From: Nocardioides pocheonensis
Lineage (GTDB): Bacteria; Actinomycetota; Actinomycetes; Propionibacteriales; Nocardioidaceae
Direction: 5' to 3'
Assembly (NCBI RefSeq): GCF_003725535.1
Contig: NZ_RJSF01000044.1
Span: forward strand, 431,556 to 495,555
Length of the DNA stretch: 64,000 bases
Below are positions 1 through 8,531 of this stretch, piece by piece; positions within the stretch are counted from its first letter, which is position 1, and each line of letters starts with the position of its first letter. The notes below the pieces were generated by a model, which saw only the letters and a list, made by a program, of their open reading frames with translations, searched no databases and was not told where the DNA came from. The translations under genes were made by a program, and so were the position numbers.

Positions 1-381
1 CTGGACGCGGTCTCGATGATCGCGGCGGCCGCGGGTCCGGACGCCGACCTGAGCTGGAGCCCACGCCACGTGGTGCGCGCCTTCGACGGCCTGGTCGTCG
101 GGTCGATCGGGTTCTTCGGGCCGCCCGACGCCGGTGACGACGGGGTGCCCGAGACGGAGATCGGCTACGGCCTCGTCGAGGACGCGCGCGGTCGGGGCGT
201 CGCGACCGAGGCGGTCACCGGGCTGCTGGCGCACACCGACCGGCTCGGCGTACGCGTGCGGGCGAGCGTGGCGCCCGACAACACCGCCAGCGTGCGGGTG
301 CTGGCCAAGTGCGGCTTCACCCAGCTGCGCGGTGCCGACGACGAGGGCAACCTCGTGATGGCCCGCCCGCTACCTGCCTGA
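1..381 (+). CDS. GNAT N-acetyltransferase, RimJ/RimL-like (partial, 5' end off window)
   Basis: The frame is open to the window edge, so the true start lies upstream; an internal ATG at 16 is not a convincing start. The visible part shows the acetyl-CoA-binding core of a RimJ/RimL-type acetyltransferase: 'EIGYGLVEDARGRGVATEAV' carries the R-G-x-G/A pyrophosphate loop, followed by 'VAPDNTASVRVLAKCGF', the usual family C-terminal motif. Such enzymes transfer acetyl groups from acetyl-CoA to amines or protein N-termini; the substrate cannot be told. Its last 12 bases overlap the end of the convergent next gene. Confidence 0.75.
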   Translation: MDAVSMIAAAAGPDADLSWSPRHVVRAFDGLVVGSIGFFGPPDAGDDGVPETEIGYGLVEDARGRGVATEAVTGLLAHTDRLGVRVRASVAPDNTASVRVLAKCGFTQLRGADDEGNLVMARPLPA

Positions 382-966
382 GCGCGGCGTCCACGCGGGG
401 TCGCGCCCGATGAACGCGACCAGCCGGCTCTCGGGGTCGGCGTCGGGCGCCACCGCGACGCGGGGGCCGTACTGACCGCTCGACCGGAGCAGGTCGTCCA
501 TCGGCTCCATGCCGGCCAGCATCGCCGCGCACCGCACCGGGTCGAGCGCCGGCTCCTGCCCGGTCGCCCGGGCCAGGTCCCAGGTGTGCAGGAACACGTC
601 CGAGGTGTAGAACCGGTCGATCGCGTCGTCGAGTGGGAGCTCGCCGATGTGCGGGTTGGTGAGCAGGCGGTCGTGGCACGTGGGGTCGTCGAGCAGCGCC
701 TGTACGCCGGCGCAGTGCACCTCCCACGCGCCGACCGGGTCGTCGTCGACGGACGGGCCCGGGGGGAGCCGCACCCCCGCACCGGCGTCGAGGAAGGCCG
801 GGAGCCAGTCGACCAGGTGGGCGACCACGTCGCGTGCCCTCCACTCGGGCACCGGTGACGGGTCGTCCCAGGCCTCCGCAGGGGTGGCCACCACCAGTGC
901 GGTGAACCGGCCGGCGATCGCGCGGTGCTCGTCGCGGGGGTTGCTCGTGCTCTCGTGCTCAACCAT
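370..966 (-). CDS. DinB-like metal-binding protein, TIGR03086/mycothiol-dependent maleylpyruvate isomerase N-domain family
   Basis: 198 residues. The N-terminal 'WRARDVVAHLVDWLPAFL' and the later 'DVFLHTWDLARATGQ' supply the spaced histidines of the DinB-like four-helix bundle that binds a divalent metal in the mycothiol-dependent maleylpyruvate isomerase family. Family members in actinobacteria are thought to use mycothiol, but most have no known reaction. The ATG at 966 is followed by a normal N-terminus. The gene is convergent with the GNAT fragment and divergent from the HAD gene, so it is probably monocistronic. Function beyond family membership is inference. Confidence 0.75.
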   Translation of the reverse strand: MVEHESTSNPRDEHRAIAGRFTALVVATPAEAWDDPSPVPEWRARDVVAHLVDWLPAFLDAGAGVRLPPGPSVDDDPVGAWEVHCAGVQALLDDPTCHDRLLTNPHIGELPLDDAIDRFYTSDVFLHTWDLARATGQEPALDPVRCAAMLAGMEPMDDLLRSSGQYGPRVAVAPDADPESRLVAFIGRDPAWTPRSGR

Positions 967-1071
967 AAGGTTGAATACAATAGCGAAGCCCGGTCCTCGT
1001 GGGAACCCCTCGCGTGAACGGCTCCCGGCGAACCCGGACGGTCAGGCCCGGGAGGTGGCTAGGGTCGGGCT

Positions 1072-1890
1072 GTGCTGGCTGGCGTGCGACTCGTGGCGAC
1101 GGACCTCGACGGCACCCTCGTGCACTCCGACGGGTCGGTGACCCCGCGCACCCGGGCCGCCCTGGTCGCGGCCGAGGAGGCCGGCCTCGAGGTCGTGTTC
1201 GTGACCGGCCGGCCGTTGCGCTGGGCGGAGGAGGTCTTCGAGCACGTCGGCGGCCACGGTCTCGCGATCGTGTCCAACGGAGCACTGGTCTGGGACGTCG
1301 CCGGCGCGCGCGTGCACCTGATCCGGCCGATCGACCCCGCCACCGGCATCGAGGTCGCGCGCCGGATCCGCGCGGCCGTGCCCGACAGCCACTTCGCGGT
1401 CGAGACGCTCGAGGGGATCGCGCTCGAGCCGGGGTTCCTCGAGCGCCACCCGGTGCCCGACGGCGCCGTCCGCGGTCCGATCGAGCAGATCTTCGCGCGG
1501 CCGGCCGTCAAGCTGCTGGCCCGGCACGAGACCCTGGGCTGGGAGGAGTTCTGGGCCGCCGCCGACGAGGCGGTGGACGGGCTGGTGGAGATCACGTGGT
1601 CCTCGGCGACCTCGCTGCTCGAGATGAGCGCGGCCGGCGTCACCAAGGCGTCCACGCTCGCCCTGCTGTGCGAGGAGCGAGGCATCTCCGCCGACCAGGT
1701 GCTGACGCTCGGTGACATGCCGAACGACATCCCGATGCTCACCTGGGCCGGCACGTCGTACGCGATGGCGAACGCGCACCCCACGGTGCGCGCGGCCGCG
1801 CAGCACCTCGCGCCGGCCAACGACGAGGACGGCGTCGCCCAGGTCATCGAGTCGCTGCTCGACAGCCGCGCCGCTCCGTGGCAAGACTGA
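1072..1890 (+). CDS. HAD-superfamily phosphatase, Cof/YidA type
   Basis: 272 residues from a GTG start. Motif I 'VATDLDGTLVHSDG' has the catalytic Asp pair, motif II is 'FVTGR', and motif IV is 'LGDMPNDIPMLTWAGTSYAM'. The long cap between motifs II and III is typical of Cof-type (C2B) phosphatases, which dephosphorylate small sugar phosphates or cofactors in the cytoplasm. The substrate is not predictable. The gene ends four bases before the pterin dehydratase start, so the two are probably co-transcribed. Confidence 0.85.
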   Translation: MLAGVRLVATDLDGTLVHSDGSVTPRTRAALVAAEEAGLEVVFVTGRPLRWAEEVFEHVGGHGLAIVSNGALVWDVAGARVHLIRPIDPATGIEVARRIRAAVPDSHFAVETLEGIALEPGFLERHPVPDGAVRGPIEQIFARPAVKLLARHETLGWEEFWAAADEAVDGLVEITWSSATSLLEMSAAGVTKASTLALLCEERGISADQVLTLGDMPNDIPMLTWAGTSYAMANAHPTVRAAAQHLAPANDEDGVAQVIESLLDSRAAPWQD

Positions 1891-1894
1891 GTCC

Positions 1895-2212
1895 ATGGCG
1901 GTGATGGACGACGACGAGATCGCAGCGGCCCTGGAGCGTTTCCCGCACTGGCGGCGTGAGGGGCACACGATCACGCGACCCGTGGAGGCACCCTCGTTCC
2001 TGGAGGGCATCGACCTGGTCGGAGTGGTCGCCCGTGCGGCCGAGGCCGCGAACCACCACCCGGACATCGACATCCGCTGGCGCACGGTCACGTTCACGCT
2101 GAGCACGCACTCCGAGGGCGGGATCACCGCGAAGGACTTCGCCCTCGCCGAGCAGATCGACGACGCGGTCAGCCGGGCGGTCGCCCACGAGATCGACGAG
2201 CCGGGCGAGTGA
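1895..2212 (+). CDS. 4a-hydroxytetrahydrobiopterin dehydratase (PCD/DCoH family)
   Basis: 105 residues, the normal length for this family. The signature 'EAANHHPDIDIRWRTVTFTL' followed by 'STHSEGGIT..D' contains the conserved His-His-Pro and downstream His/Asp of pterin-4a-carbinolamine dehydratase, which regenerates dihydropterin after aromatic amino acid hydroxylation. I chose ATG 1895 because it gives a family-sized protein just after the HAD stop; the frame is open further upstream inside the HAD gene but that part is a shadow. No aromatic hydroxylase is visible in the window, so the physiological partner is unknown. Confidence 0.88.
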   Translation: MAVMDDDEIAAALERFPHWRREGHTITRPVEAPSFLEGIDLVGVVARAAEAANHHPDIDIRWRTVTFTLSTHSEGGITAKDFALAEQIDDAVSRAVAHEIDEPGE

Positions 2213-2230
2213 CCGCCGGGTGACCCGCGC

Positions 2231-2803
2231 GTGAGCCGCCCCCCGGTCGGCCGCCTGGCGCTCGCCCTCGCGGTCACGCTCGGACTGCTGGTGCTCACCC
2301 CGAGCCCGTCGTGGGCGTGCAGCTGCGCGGCGGTGGGCACCGCCCAGCACGTCCAGTACGCCGGCACGGTCGCCGCGGGCACCGTCGACTGGACGGCCAC
2401 CGACGGCCAGACCCGCACCTACAAGGTGGACTTCGACACCGTCTGGAAGGGCGCCGCCGCCGGGTCCGAGAAGCTGAGCACCAGCGCGTACGACGCGTCC
2501 TGCGGCCTCGGCGATCTCGCCACCGGCAAGCGCTACCTCTTCTTCATCGAGGGCCGGCACCCGGGCGCGATGCGGGTCGGCCTCTGCGGCGGCACGGTCG
2601 CCTACGACGATGTGCTGGCCCGGGAGGTCCAGCAGGTCACCGGGCCGCCGGGGAAGCCGCTGTCCGCACCGACCGACGAGGCCGCGCCGGACTCCTCGGG
2701 CGCTGGCTCGCGCCCGCTCGCGGTGCTCGGCATCGGCGCCGCGCTCCTGGCAGGCCTGGCCGCCGCTGCCGTCGCGCTGCGGCGCAGGGAACAGAGGACC
2801 TAG
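2231..2803 (+). CDS. Secreted, membrane-anchored protein with Cys-x-Cys N-terminus (TIMP/netrin-like)
   Basis: 190 residues from GTG 2231. A signal peptide (roughly residues 1-29) ends 'SPSWA', and the mature protein would begin CSCAAVG. This resembles bacterial proteins with a tissue-inhibitor-of-metalloproteinase/netrin-like OB fold, where the N-terminal Cys-x-Cys forms disulfides; further cysteines occur in 'DASCGLGDL' and 'VGLCGG'. A serine/alanine linker leads to one C-terminal membrane helix and the basic tail 'RRREQRT', so the domain should face outward. Function is unknown; the family link is from the visible pattern only. The end overlaps the convergent bpa stop by 4 bp. Confidence 0.65.
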   Translation: MSRPPVGRLALALAVTLGLLVLTPSPSWACSCAAVGTAQHVQYAGTVAAGTVDWTATDGQTRTYKVDFDTVWKGAAAGSEKLSTSAYDASCGLGDLATGKRYLFFIEGRHPGAMRVGLCGGTVAYDDVLAREVQQVTGPPGKPLSAPTDEAAPDSSGAGSRPLAVLGIGAALLAGLAAAAVALRRREQRT

Positions 2804-3366
2804 AGGTACAACCCGCTCGAGTGGTCGCCGCGTCCGGGCACCTCGCCCTCCTCGGACACGCCGGCCTGCGGCGGCATCGCGCCCGGCGGCAGCGCGCGGC
2901 GCATCTGCTCGAGCTGGGCCCGGGCAGCCATCTGCTGGGCGTAGATCGCGGTCTGGATGCCGTGGAAGAGGCCCTCGAGCCAGCCGACCAGCTGGGCCTG
3001 GGCGATCCGCAGCTCCGACTCCGACGGCGTGCTGGAGCTGAACGGGTCGATCAGCCGGTCCAGCTCCTCTCCGAGCTCGGGCGCGAGGCCCTGCTTGAGC
3101 TCGCCGATCGAGGTCCGCAGTACCCCGGCGAGCCGGCTGCGACCGGCCTCGTCGACGGGTGCTGCCTTCACCTCCTCGAGCAGCATCCGGATCATGCTGC
3201 CGATCCGCATCACCTTCGCCGGCTCCTCGACCAGCTCGGTCACCTGCTCGGTGTCGTCGTCCTCACCCTGGCTCGCGCCGGCAGCCTGGCCGGCGACCTG
3301 CGAACCCTGGGGATCGATGATCAGGATGCGGGGGTCGTGCGGCTGCTCGGGCTGTTCGGTGGACAT
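2800..3366 (-). CDS. bpa: Bacterial proteasome activator (Bpa/PafE)
   Basis: 188 residues from the ATG at 3366; the frame is open farther upstream but that region is the opposite-strand lipoprotein. The central helical region 'VEEPAKVMRIGSMIRMLLEE' and 'LVGWLEGLFHGIQTAIYAQQ' matches the DUF2587 four-helix fold of Mycobacterium Bpa/PafE, which forms a dodecameric ring that docks on the 20S proteasome. The C-terminus GLYL* is the expected proteasome-gate-opening tail (M. tuberculosis has GQYL). It therefore probably supports ATP-independent degradation of unfolded proteins. No proteasome genes lie in this window. Confidence 0.9.
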   Translation of the reverse strand: MSTEQPEQPHDPRILIIDPQGSQVAGQAAGASQGEDDDTEQVTELVEEPAKVMRIGSMIRMLLEEVKAAPVDEAGRSRLAGVLRTSIGELKQGLAPELGEELDRLIDPFSSSTPSESELRIAQAQLVGWLEGLFHGIQTAIYAQQMAARAQLEQMRRALPPGAMPPQAGVSEEGEVPGRGDHSSGLYL

Positions 3367-3457
3367 GCCCGCAACCCTAGACGAGCACGTCCAGCGCTCG
3401 CGATGCGAAGGTCGCAAACCGCTGCGGGCCGCGCTCGCGTCGGGTTCACTGGGCCCC

Positions 3458-3949
3458 ATGAGCCACTCGATGCGCACGCGTGCGCTCGCGGCCGCCGTCG
3501 TCCTGGCCGCCTCGCTGACCGGCCTGACCGCGTGCGGCGACAGCGGCGGCACGACGGTCACGACCAAGGACGCCAAGGTCAAGGTCGACAAGGACAAGGT
3601 CACCGTGCAGACGTCGGAGGGCACGGCCACGATCGGACAGGGCCTGCCGGACGGGTTCCCGAAGGGCGACATCCCGCTGCTCGACGAGAAGGTCGTCAAC
3701 GGGGTGAAGGGCGCCGACGGCGGGCCGTTCGCCTGGTCGGTGGTGATGACCAGCGCGCGGCCCATCGACGACCTGAGCAAGCAGGTCACCCAGGCGTTCG
3801 GCGCGGCCGGCTACACCGCCGCCCGGGCCAACGAGCTCGGCGACGTGAGCATCCACCAGTTCACCAATGCGACGTACGACGTGGGCGTCACGATCGCGCG
3901 CACCGGTGACGGCGTGACGATCACCTACCTGGTGAAGAACAAGTCCTGA
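3458..3949 (+). CDS. Small lipoprotein, function unknown
   Basis: 163 residues from ATG 3458; a second ATG at 3470 is equally plausible. The N-terminus 'MRTRALAAAVVLAASLTG' is a signal sequence ending in lipobox LTAC, so the mature protein would be lipid-anchored at Cys. A lysine/valine-rich stretch ('KDAKVKVDKDKVTVQTSEG') follows, then a compact alpha/beta region. No catalytic motif is seen. Similar small lipoproteins of unknown role occur across actinobacteria. The stop codon directly abuts the stop of the convergent oxidoreductase. Confidence 0.7.
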   Translation: MSHSMRTRALAAAVVLAASLTGLTACGDSGGTTVTTKDAKVKVDKDKVTVQTSEGTATIGQGLPDGFPKGDIPLLDEKVVNGVKGADGGPFAWSVVMTSARPIDDLSKQVTQAFGAAGYTAARANELGDVSIHQFTNATYDVGVTIARTGDGVTITYLVKNKS

Positions 3950-4936
3950 TCAGGTCCTCAAGAGGATCTTCCCGGTGTGCGTGCCGGCGTCCATGAGGGC
4001 GTGCGCCTCGGCGACCCGGTCGAGGGAGAGCTCGGCGCCGACGATCGGTCGGACCCGGCCGATCTCGACCAGGGGCCAGACGTGCTCCTCGACCGCGCGG
4101 CAGATCGCAGCCTTCTCCGCGCTCGGACGAGCGCGCAGCGTGGTCGCGATCACCGCGCCTCGCTTGGCCAGCAGCGCGGCGATGTCGAGCTCGCCGCGGG
4201 TGCCGCCCTGCATGCCGATGATCGCCAGCCGCCCCGACGTCGCGAGCGCGCGCACGTTGGGGTCGAGGTACTTCGCCCCCATGTTGTCGAGGATCACGTC
4301 CGCGCCGCCGGCCTCGCCGAGCACCTCCACCCAGAGCGGGATCCCGGAAGCGGCCTCGTCGCGGTAGCTGATCGCCCGCTCGGCGCCCAGGCTGCGGCAC
4401 AGCTCGAGCTTCTCCTCCGACCCGGCGGTGGCGAACACCCGCGCGCCGAGCGCGGCGGCGAGCTGGATCGCGAAGCTGCCGATGCCCCCGGCGCCGCCGT
4501 GCACGAGCAGCTTCTCGCCCGGCTGCAGGTGGGCGAGCATGAAGACGTTCGACCACACGGTGCACGCCACCTCGGGCAGCGCGCCCGCCACCGCGAGCGG
4601 TACGCCGTCGGGCACGCGCATCAGCTGCCCGGCCGGTGCGACGACCTGCTCGGCGTACCCGCCCCCCGCGAGCAGGGCGCAGGCCTCGTCGCCGACCGAC
4701 CACCCCTCGACGTCGGCGCCGACGGAGCGCACGGTGCCGGAGCACTCGAGCCCGAGGACGTCGCTGGCTCCGGGCGGAGGCGGGTAGAAGCCCTGGCGCT
4801 GCAGCAGGTCCGCGCGGTTGACGGCGGTGGCGACGACGTCGAGCACGACCTCGCCGGGCCCGGCCACCGGGTCGGGCAGCTCGGCGAGGGTCAGGGTCTC
4901 GGGGCCCCCCGGGCTGGGCACGGTGACGGCACGCAT
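3950..4936 (-). CDS. NAD(P)H quinone oxidoreductase, zinc-free MDR superfamily (PIG3-like)
   Basis: 328 residues. The N-terminal GroES-like domain carries 'NRADLLQRQGFYPPPPGAS', a hallmark of the PIG3/TP53I3 subgroup, then 'LGLECSGTV'. The Rossmann domain has 'VHGGAGGIGSFAIQLA', the AxxGxxG nucleotide-binding loop preferring NADPH in this group. The zinc-ligand cysteines of alcohol dehydrogenases are absent. The enzyme likely reduces quinones or other reactive carbonyls in the cytoplasm. ATG 4936 gives the standard family N-terminus. Confidence 0.85.
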   Translation of the reverse strand: MRAVTVPSPGGPETLTLAELPDPVAGPGEVVLDVVATAVNRADLLQRQGFYPPPPGASDVLGLECSGTVRSVGADVEGWSVGDEACALLAGGGYAEQVVAPAGQLMRVPDGVPLAVAGALPEVACTVWSNVFMLAHLQPGEKLLVHGGAGGIGSFAIQLAAALGARVFATAGSEEKLELCRSLGAERAISYRDEAASGIPLWVEVLGEAGGADVILDNMGAKYLDPNVRALATSGRLAIIGMQGGTRGELDIAALLAKRGAVIATTLRARPSAEKAAICRAVEEHVWPLVEIGRVRPIVGAELSLDRVAEAHALMDAGTHTGKILLRT

Positions 4937-4966
4937 GCGCTCAGCATAGGAACGCGCCGTCGGGGG

Positions 4967-5290
4967 TCAGGCCTCGACCGACTCCAGCTCTTCCTCGACC
5001 TCGGGGTCGTCGTCCTCGTGGGCGACGTCGTAGGGCGTCTTGTCCCAGCGCTGGGCCAGGGCCAGGGCGGCGCCCGCGAGTCGCTCGACCTCCTCGGGGT
5101 CGCCGTCGAACTTGGCAGCGGCGTACCCGAGCAGGAACGTGGTGATCGGCGCGGCCGGTCGATCCACGTTGTGGGCGGCCTCCCGCGCCACGTCGAGGAC
5201 GAGTGCCTCGTCGAGGTCGACCTCCACGTCGAGCACGTCGCAGAGCTCGTCGATCCAGTCGTGCAGGTTCACAACGCCACGATTACCCAC
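4967..5290 (-). CDS. DUF6457 domain protein, mobA-associated
   Basis: About 107 residues from GTG 5290, or 101 if GTG 5272 ('MNLHDWIDEL') is used; the latter looks more like the family N-terminus. The pattern 'VLDVAREAAHNVDRPAAPIT' plus 'FLLGYAAA' is the DUF6457 helical domain, which in many actinobacteria is fused to or sits beside the molybdenum cofactor guanylyltransferase. Here it is a separate gene 33 bp upstream of mobA on the same strand, so a linked role in MGD-cofactor formation is likely but unproven. The C-terminus is strongly acidic. Confidence 0.75.
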   Translation of the reverse strand: MGNRGVVNLHDWIDELCDVLDVEVDLDEALVLDVAREAAHNVDRPAAPITTFLLGYAAAKFDGDPEEVERLAGAALALAQRWDKTPYDVAHEDDDPEVEEELESVEA

Positions 5291-5323
5291 ACGGGCGGGC
5301 GACGCAAGGGAAAGCGCGAAACC

Positions 5324-5974
5324 TCACCCGTCTGTGCGCGAATCCGGATCCTTCGCGCGGCCTTCGCCACCGGGGCCGAGAGCCTCGCGTAGGGCGACGA
5401 GGTCCTCCCAGGTGTCGAGGTCGCGGGTCTCCTCGGCCGTCGATGCGACCTCCGCGAGCCGCAGACCCGTCACCAGCTCGCGCATCGACAGGCCGTGTCC
5501 GGCCCGGTCGTCCGCCGCTGCCTCCAGGGCCGAGAGCGAGTACGCCGCGCAGAGGCTCTGCCGGCGCCCCGACGGGTCGACGAGCACGGCGCCGTCGTCG
5601 CGGACCGCGTCGATCAGGCGGCGCACGGTGTCCTGGGAGACCAGCGGCATGTCGACGGCGAGGACGACGACCCAGGTCGGCGTACGGGCGAACCGGCGGA
5701 CGCCGGCGAGCAGCCCGGCGGCCGGTCCGCCGCCGGCCGGGTCCTCGCGGGTGAACGTCACCGGCCGGCTCGTGGGGACCTCCGGTCCGACCACCACCAC
5801 CTCGTCGACGTCGGCCAGCGCCGCCAGCGCGTGGTCGAGGAGGGTCCGGCCACCCACCTCGATCGAGGCCTTGTCCGCGCCGCCGAGCCTCGCCCCGCCG
5901 CCTCCGGCGAGCACGACGGCGCCGACGGGGACGTCGCCCGGGGCACCCGGCTGCGGGTCCAGCTCTCCTGCCAC
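5324..5974 (-). CDS. mobA: Molybdenum cofactor guanylyltransferase MobA
   Basis: 216 residues from GTG 5974. The nucleotidyltransferase signature 'VGAVVLAGGGGARLGGADKA' ends in the catalytic Lys, followed by 'GGRTLLDHALAAL' and the metal-binding 'VLAVDMPLVS'. MobA couples GTP to molybdopterin to make the MGD form needed by DMSO-reductase-family enzymes. An alternative ATG near 6024 would give an 'MRADTG' extension reaching toward the divergent nitrilase start; I prefer the shorter protein, whose length suits the family. It probably shares a transcript with the DUF6457 gene upstream. Confidence 0.85.
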   Translation of the reverse strand: MAGELDPQPGAPGDVPVGAVVLAGGGGARLGGADKASIEVGGRTLLDHALAALADVDEVVVVGPEVPTSRPVTFTREDPAGGGPAAGLLAGVRRFARTPTWVVVLAVDMPLVSQDTVRRLIDAVRDDGAVLVDPSGRRQSLCAAYSLSALEAAADDRAGHGLSMRELVTGLRLAEVASTAEETRDLDTWEDLVALREALGPGGEGRAKDPDSRTDG

Positions 5975-6040
5975 GGGTCGCAGTGTGTCACCGCGACGGG
6001 CCTGCAGCCCGGTGTCGGCCCGCATGGCAGGCTGGTCGCC

Positions 6041-6820
6041 ATGGCCGCCGACCTCCTGCGCGTGACCCTCTGGCAGCACGCCTCCGACCTCGATCCGGCC
6101 GCCAACCGGGCGGCCCTCGACCGGGTCCGCGACCTCGCCGACGGCGCCGACCTCGTCGTGCTCCCCGAGGCGTTCGCCCGTGAGTTCGGTGAGCCCGGCA
6201 GCGACCTCACCCCGTACGCCGAGCCGCTGGACGGGCCGTTCGCCACCGCGCTCGGCGAGCTGGCCGACAGCGAGGACGTCACCGTGCTGGCCGGCATGTT
6301 CGAGCGCGCCGAGGACACCGACCGGCCCTACAACACGCTGGTCCTCGCCGGGCCGGGCGCGCGGACGACGTACCGGAAGATCCATCTCTACGACTCCTTC
6401 GGCTACCGCGAGTCCGACACGCTGGCCCCCGGCCCGACCACGCCCGTCACCGCCCGCGTCGGCGACGCGCGGATCGGCCTGATGACCTGCTACGACCTGC
6501 GCTTCCCCGAGCTCGCTCGCGCCCTGTCCGCCGAGGGTGTCGACGTGCTCGTCGTGCCCGCCGCCTGGGTCGCCGGCCCGGGCAAGGTGATGCAGTGGCA
6601 GACGCTGCTGCGGGCGCGCGCGATCGAGAACGTCTGCTGGGTGGTCGCGGCCGCACAGCCCGGCCCGCGCTACTGCGGCCACTCGATGGTGGTCTCGCCG
6701 ACGGGCGAGGTCGTCGTCGAGGCCGGTGACGGGGAGGAGGTGCTCGCCGTCGCCCTGGACCTCGACGCGGTCCGGCAGGCGCGCTCGGTCAACCCGTCGC
6801 TGGACAATCGCCGGATGTGA
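6041..6820 (+). CDS. Carbon-nitrogen hydrolase (nitrilase superfamily, NIT-like amidase)
   Basis: 259 residues. The catalytic Glu-Lys-Cys triad is visible: Glu in 'DLVVLPEAFAREFG', Lys in 'TTYRKIHLYD', and Cys in 'GLMTCYDLRFPE'. 'KIHLYDSFGYRESDTLAPG' places it near the Nit1/Nit2-like amidases that hydrolyse omega-amides or deaminated glutathione, a metabolite-repair role; the exact substrate is not determined. ATG 6041 gives a normal family start ('LLRVTLWQHASDLD'). The gene is divergent from mobA, with about 65 bp between them. Confidence 0.85.
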   Translation: MAADLLRVTLWQHASDLDPAANRAALDRVRDLADGADLVVLPEAFAREFGEPGSDLTPYAEPLDGPFATALGELADSEDVTVLAGMFERAEDTDRPYNTLVLAGPGARTTYRKIHLYDSFGYRESDTLAPGPTTPVTARVGDARIGLMTCYDLRFPELARALSAEGVDVLVVPAAWVAGPGKVMQWQTLLRARAIENVCWVVAAAQPGPRYCGHSMVVSPTGEVVVEAGDGEEVLAVALDLDAVRQARSVNPSLDNRRM

Positions 6821-6858
6821 GCCGTTGATAGGCTCCGACGTCGGTCACGTGAGCGCCG

Positions 6859-8469
6859 GTGACCCTGCTGGGGGTCGCGCCGACGGCGCTCTCCCCAGCC
6901 ACTCAGGAGAAGGTGGGACAGCTGTCCGGTCCTGATCGCACCCCCGGCCGGCGACGCGCCGTGCCCGGGGACGCGTCGCGGCCGACCGGCGACCCCGCGT
7001 CCGGCCGTCCCGGTACGCCGAACCGGCCGCCCGCCCGACGGGCCTCCCGTCCCGCGACGAACCTGCCCCCGGCTCCGCCGCCGGAGCGACCCGCCGCCCG
7101 CCCGCCCCGTCGTCGAGCCGAGCCCGGGACGCCCGTGCCGGCCCGCCCCGACTCCACCGCCACCCCCGCCTCGGTCCCGGTCTCGGCTGACCGACCCCCG
7201 CGGCGCGCGGACCGGCAGCCACCGACCCCGTCCGAGCCCACCGTGTCCGAGCCGACCCCGTCCGAGCCCACAGCGTCCGAGCCGACCCCGGTCGAACCGG
7301 CGCCCGACCCGGCTCGCCCGCACCGTCAGCGCGCGCGCCAGGGGCCTCGTCCCGCGCCGACCCGACGCGCCGAGTCAGGTCGACGCGCGGGCCGAGCGGC
7401 ACGACAGCAGCGCGACACCGGCACCACCACCCCGGTCCAGAGCCCGGCGTCGTCGGAGCGACCCACCCGCGAGCGTGCCCGAGCCGCCCTCCGGCGCACC
7501 CTGATGGGCCTCTGGGTGCTCGTGGTGCTCGCCGCGACCGTGGGCATCGTGGCCGTCCGGGTCTCCGCCGACGTCCCCGACGCCGTACGACAGGTCGCCG
7601 CGGGGAGCCTCTCCGCGGCGCTCGCCCTCGCGCTCGCGGTGCGCACCGGCGGTCGGCCGGTCTGGGCCGCGGTGCTCGCGGCCGGCACGGCGACCGCCGC
7701 CTTCGTCACCGGCTGGGAGCCACTGCTCGACGGCGCGGCCGTCGGCACCGGCGTGCTGGCAGCCACCCTGGGCGTGATGGCGACGGTCCCCGCGGCGACC
7801 GTCGGCAGGGCGGTCCGCGAGGCGCTGATCGCCACCGCGATCGGCTGGGTCGGCGCCCTCGGCGTCGTCGCCTACGGCCCGCGCGCCCGGCTCGACGTCG
7901 ACCTCGTCCGCTTCGGGTACGCCGTGCTCGGCCTCTCCCTGGTCGGCGCGATCGCCCTCGTCTACCGCCTCGGCGCCGGCCTCCACGGGCTCGGCCGCCG
8001 CGGCTACGTCGTCGCCGGCGGCGCCGTGCTGATGCTCGCGTTCGCCCTCGCCTACAGCGAGGCGATCGCGCAGTGGGGTTCGCGCGACCTCGTCGGCACC
8101 ATCGACGACTTCCGCGACTCGACGAAGGACCTCCTCGGCGCCGTGCCGCACCCGATCATGGCGCTGCTCGGCTACCCCGCTCTGGTCTGGGGCGTGTTCA
8201 TGCGTGCCCGCCGCCGCCAGGGCTGGTGGGTCTGCGCCTTCGGCGTCGCGGTCACCTCGCCGACGGCCACGCGCCTCGTGGCCCAGGACCTGAGCACGAA
8301 CAGCGTCGTCCTCGGTGCCCTCTACAGCGTCCTCGCCGGCTCGGCGATCGGCTACCTCGTGATCCGGGTCGAGCAGTCGCTGACCGGCACGCACGGCCGC
8401 CGCGCACGGCGCGACGAGGAGGCCGAGGCCCACCGTCCCGAACCCCGCCGGTTCGAGCCGCTGCACTGA
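6859..8469 (+). CDS. Polytopic membrane protein with proline-rich disordered N-terminus
   Basis: 536 residues from GTG 6859; GTG 6913, preceded by an AGGAGA, is also possible. Residues about 20-210 are Pro/Arg/Ala-rich and without predicted fold, including tandem SEPT/SEPA pentapeptides encoded by two copies of a 30-bp unit (7231-7260 and 7261-7290). The C-terminal half contains about eight hydrophobic helices separated by short loops, ending in an arginine-rich cytoplasmic tail. I recognise no transport or enzyme motif. The layout suggests a membrane protein with a long cytoplasmic interaction arm. Confidence 0.65.
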   Translation: MTLLGVAPTALSPATQEKVGQLSGPDRTPGRRRAVPGDASRPTGDPASGRPGTPNRPPARRASRPATNLPPAPPPERPAARPPRRRAEPGTPVPARPDSTATPASVPVSADRPPRRADRQPPTPSEPTVSEPTPSEPTASEPTPVEPAPDPARPHRQRARQGPRPAPTRRAESGRRAGRAARQQRDTGTTTPVQSPASSERPTRERARAALRRTLMGLWVLVVLAATVGIVAVRVSADVPDAVRQVAAGSLSAALALALAVRTGGRPVWAAVLAAGTATAAFVTGWEPLLDGAAVGTGVLAATLGVMATVPAATVGRAVREALIATAIGWVGALGVVAYGPRARLDVDLVRFGYAVLGLSLVGAIALVYRLGAGLHGLGRRGYVVAGGAVLMLAFALAYSEAIAQWGSRDLVGTIDDFRDSTKDLLGAVPHPIMALLGYPALVWGVFMRARRRQGWWVCAFGVAVTSPTATRLVAQDLSTNSVVLGALYSVLAGSAIGYLVIRVEQSLTGTHGRRARRDEEAEAHRPEPRRFEPLH

Positions 8470-8531
8470 CCGCCACCGCTCGCGCCGCCCGAACGTGCGA
8501 GTAACCCTCCGCGAGCGGTAGCGTCCCCGCC

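Noticed and set aside
6839..6912. Possible riboswitch or leader before the proline-rich membrane protein
   Set aside because: No conserved fold or motif could be seen; only ambiguity between two GTG starts.
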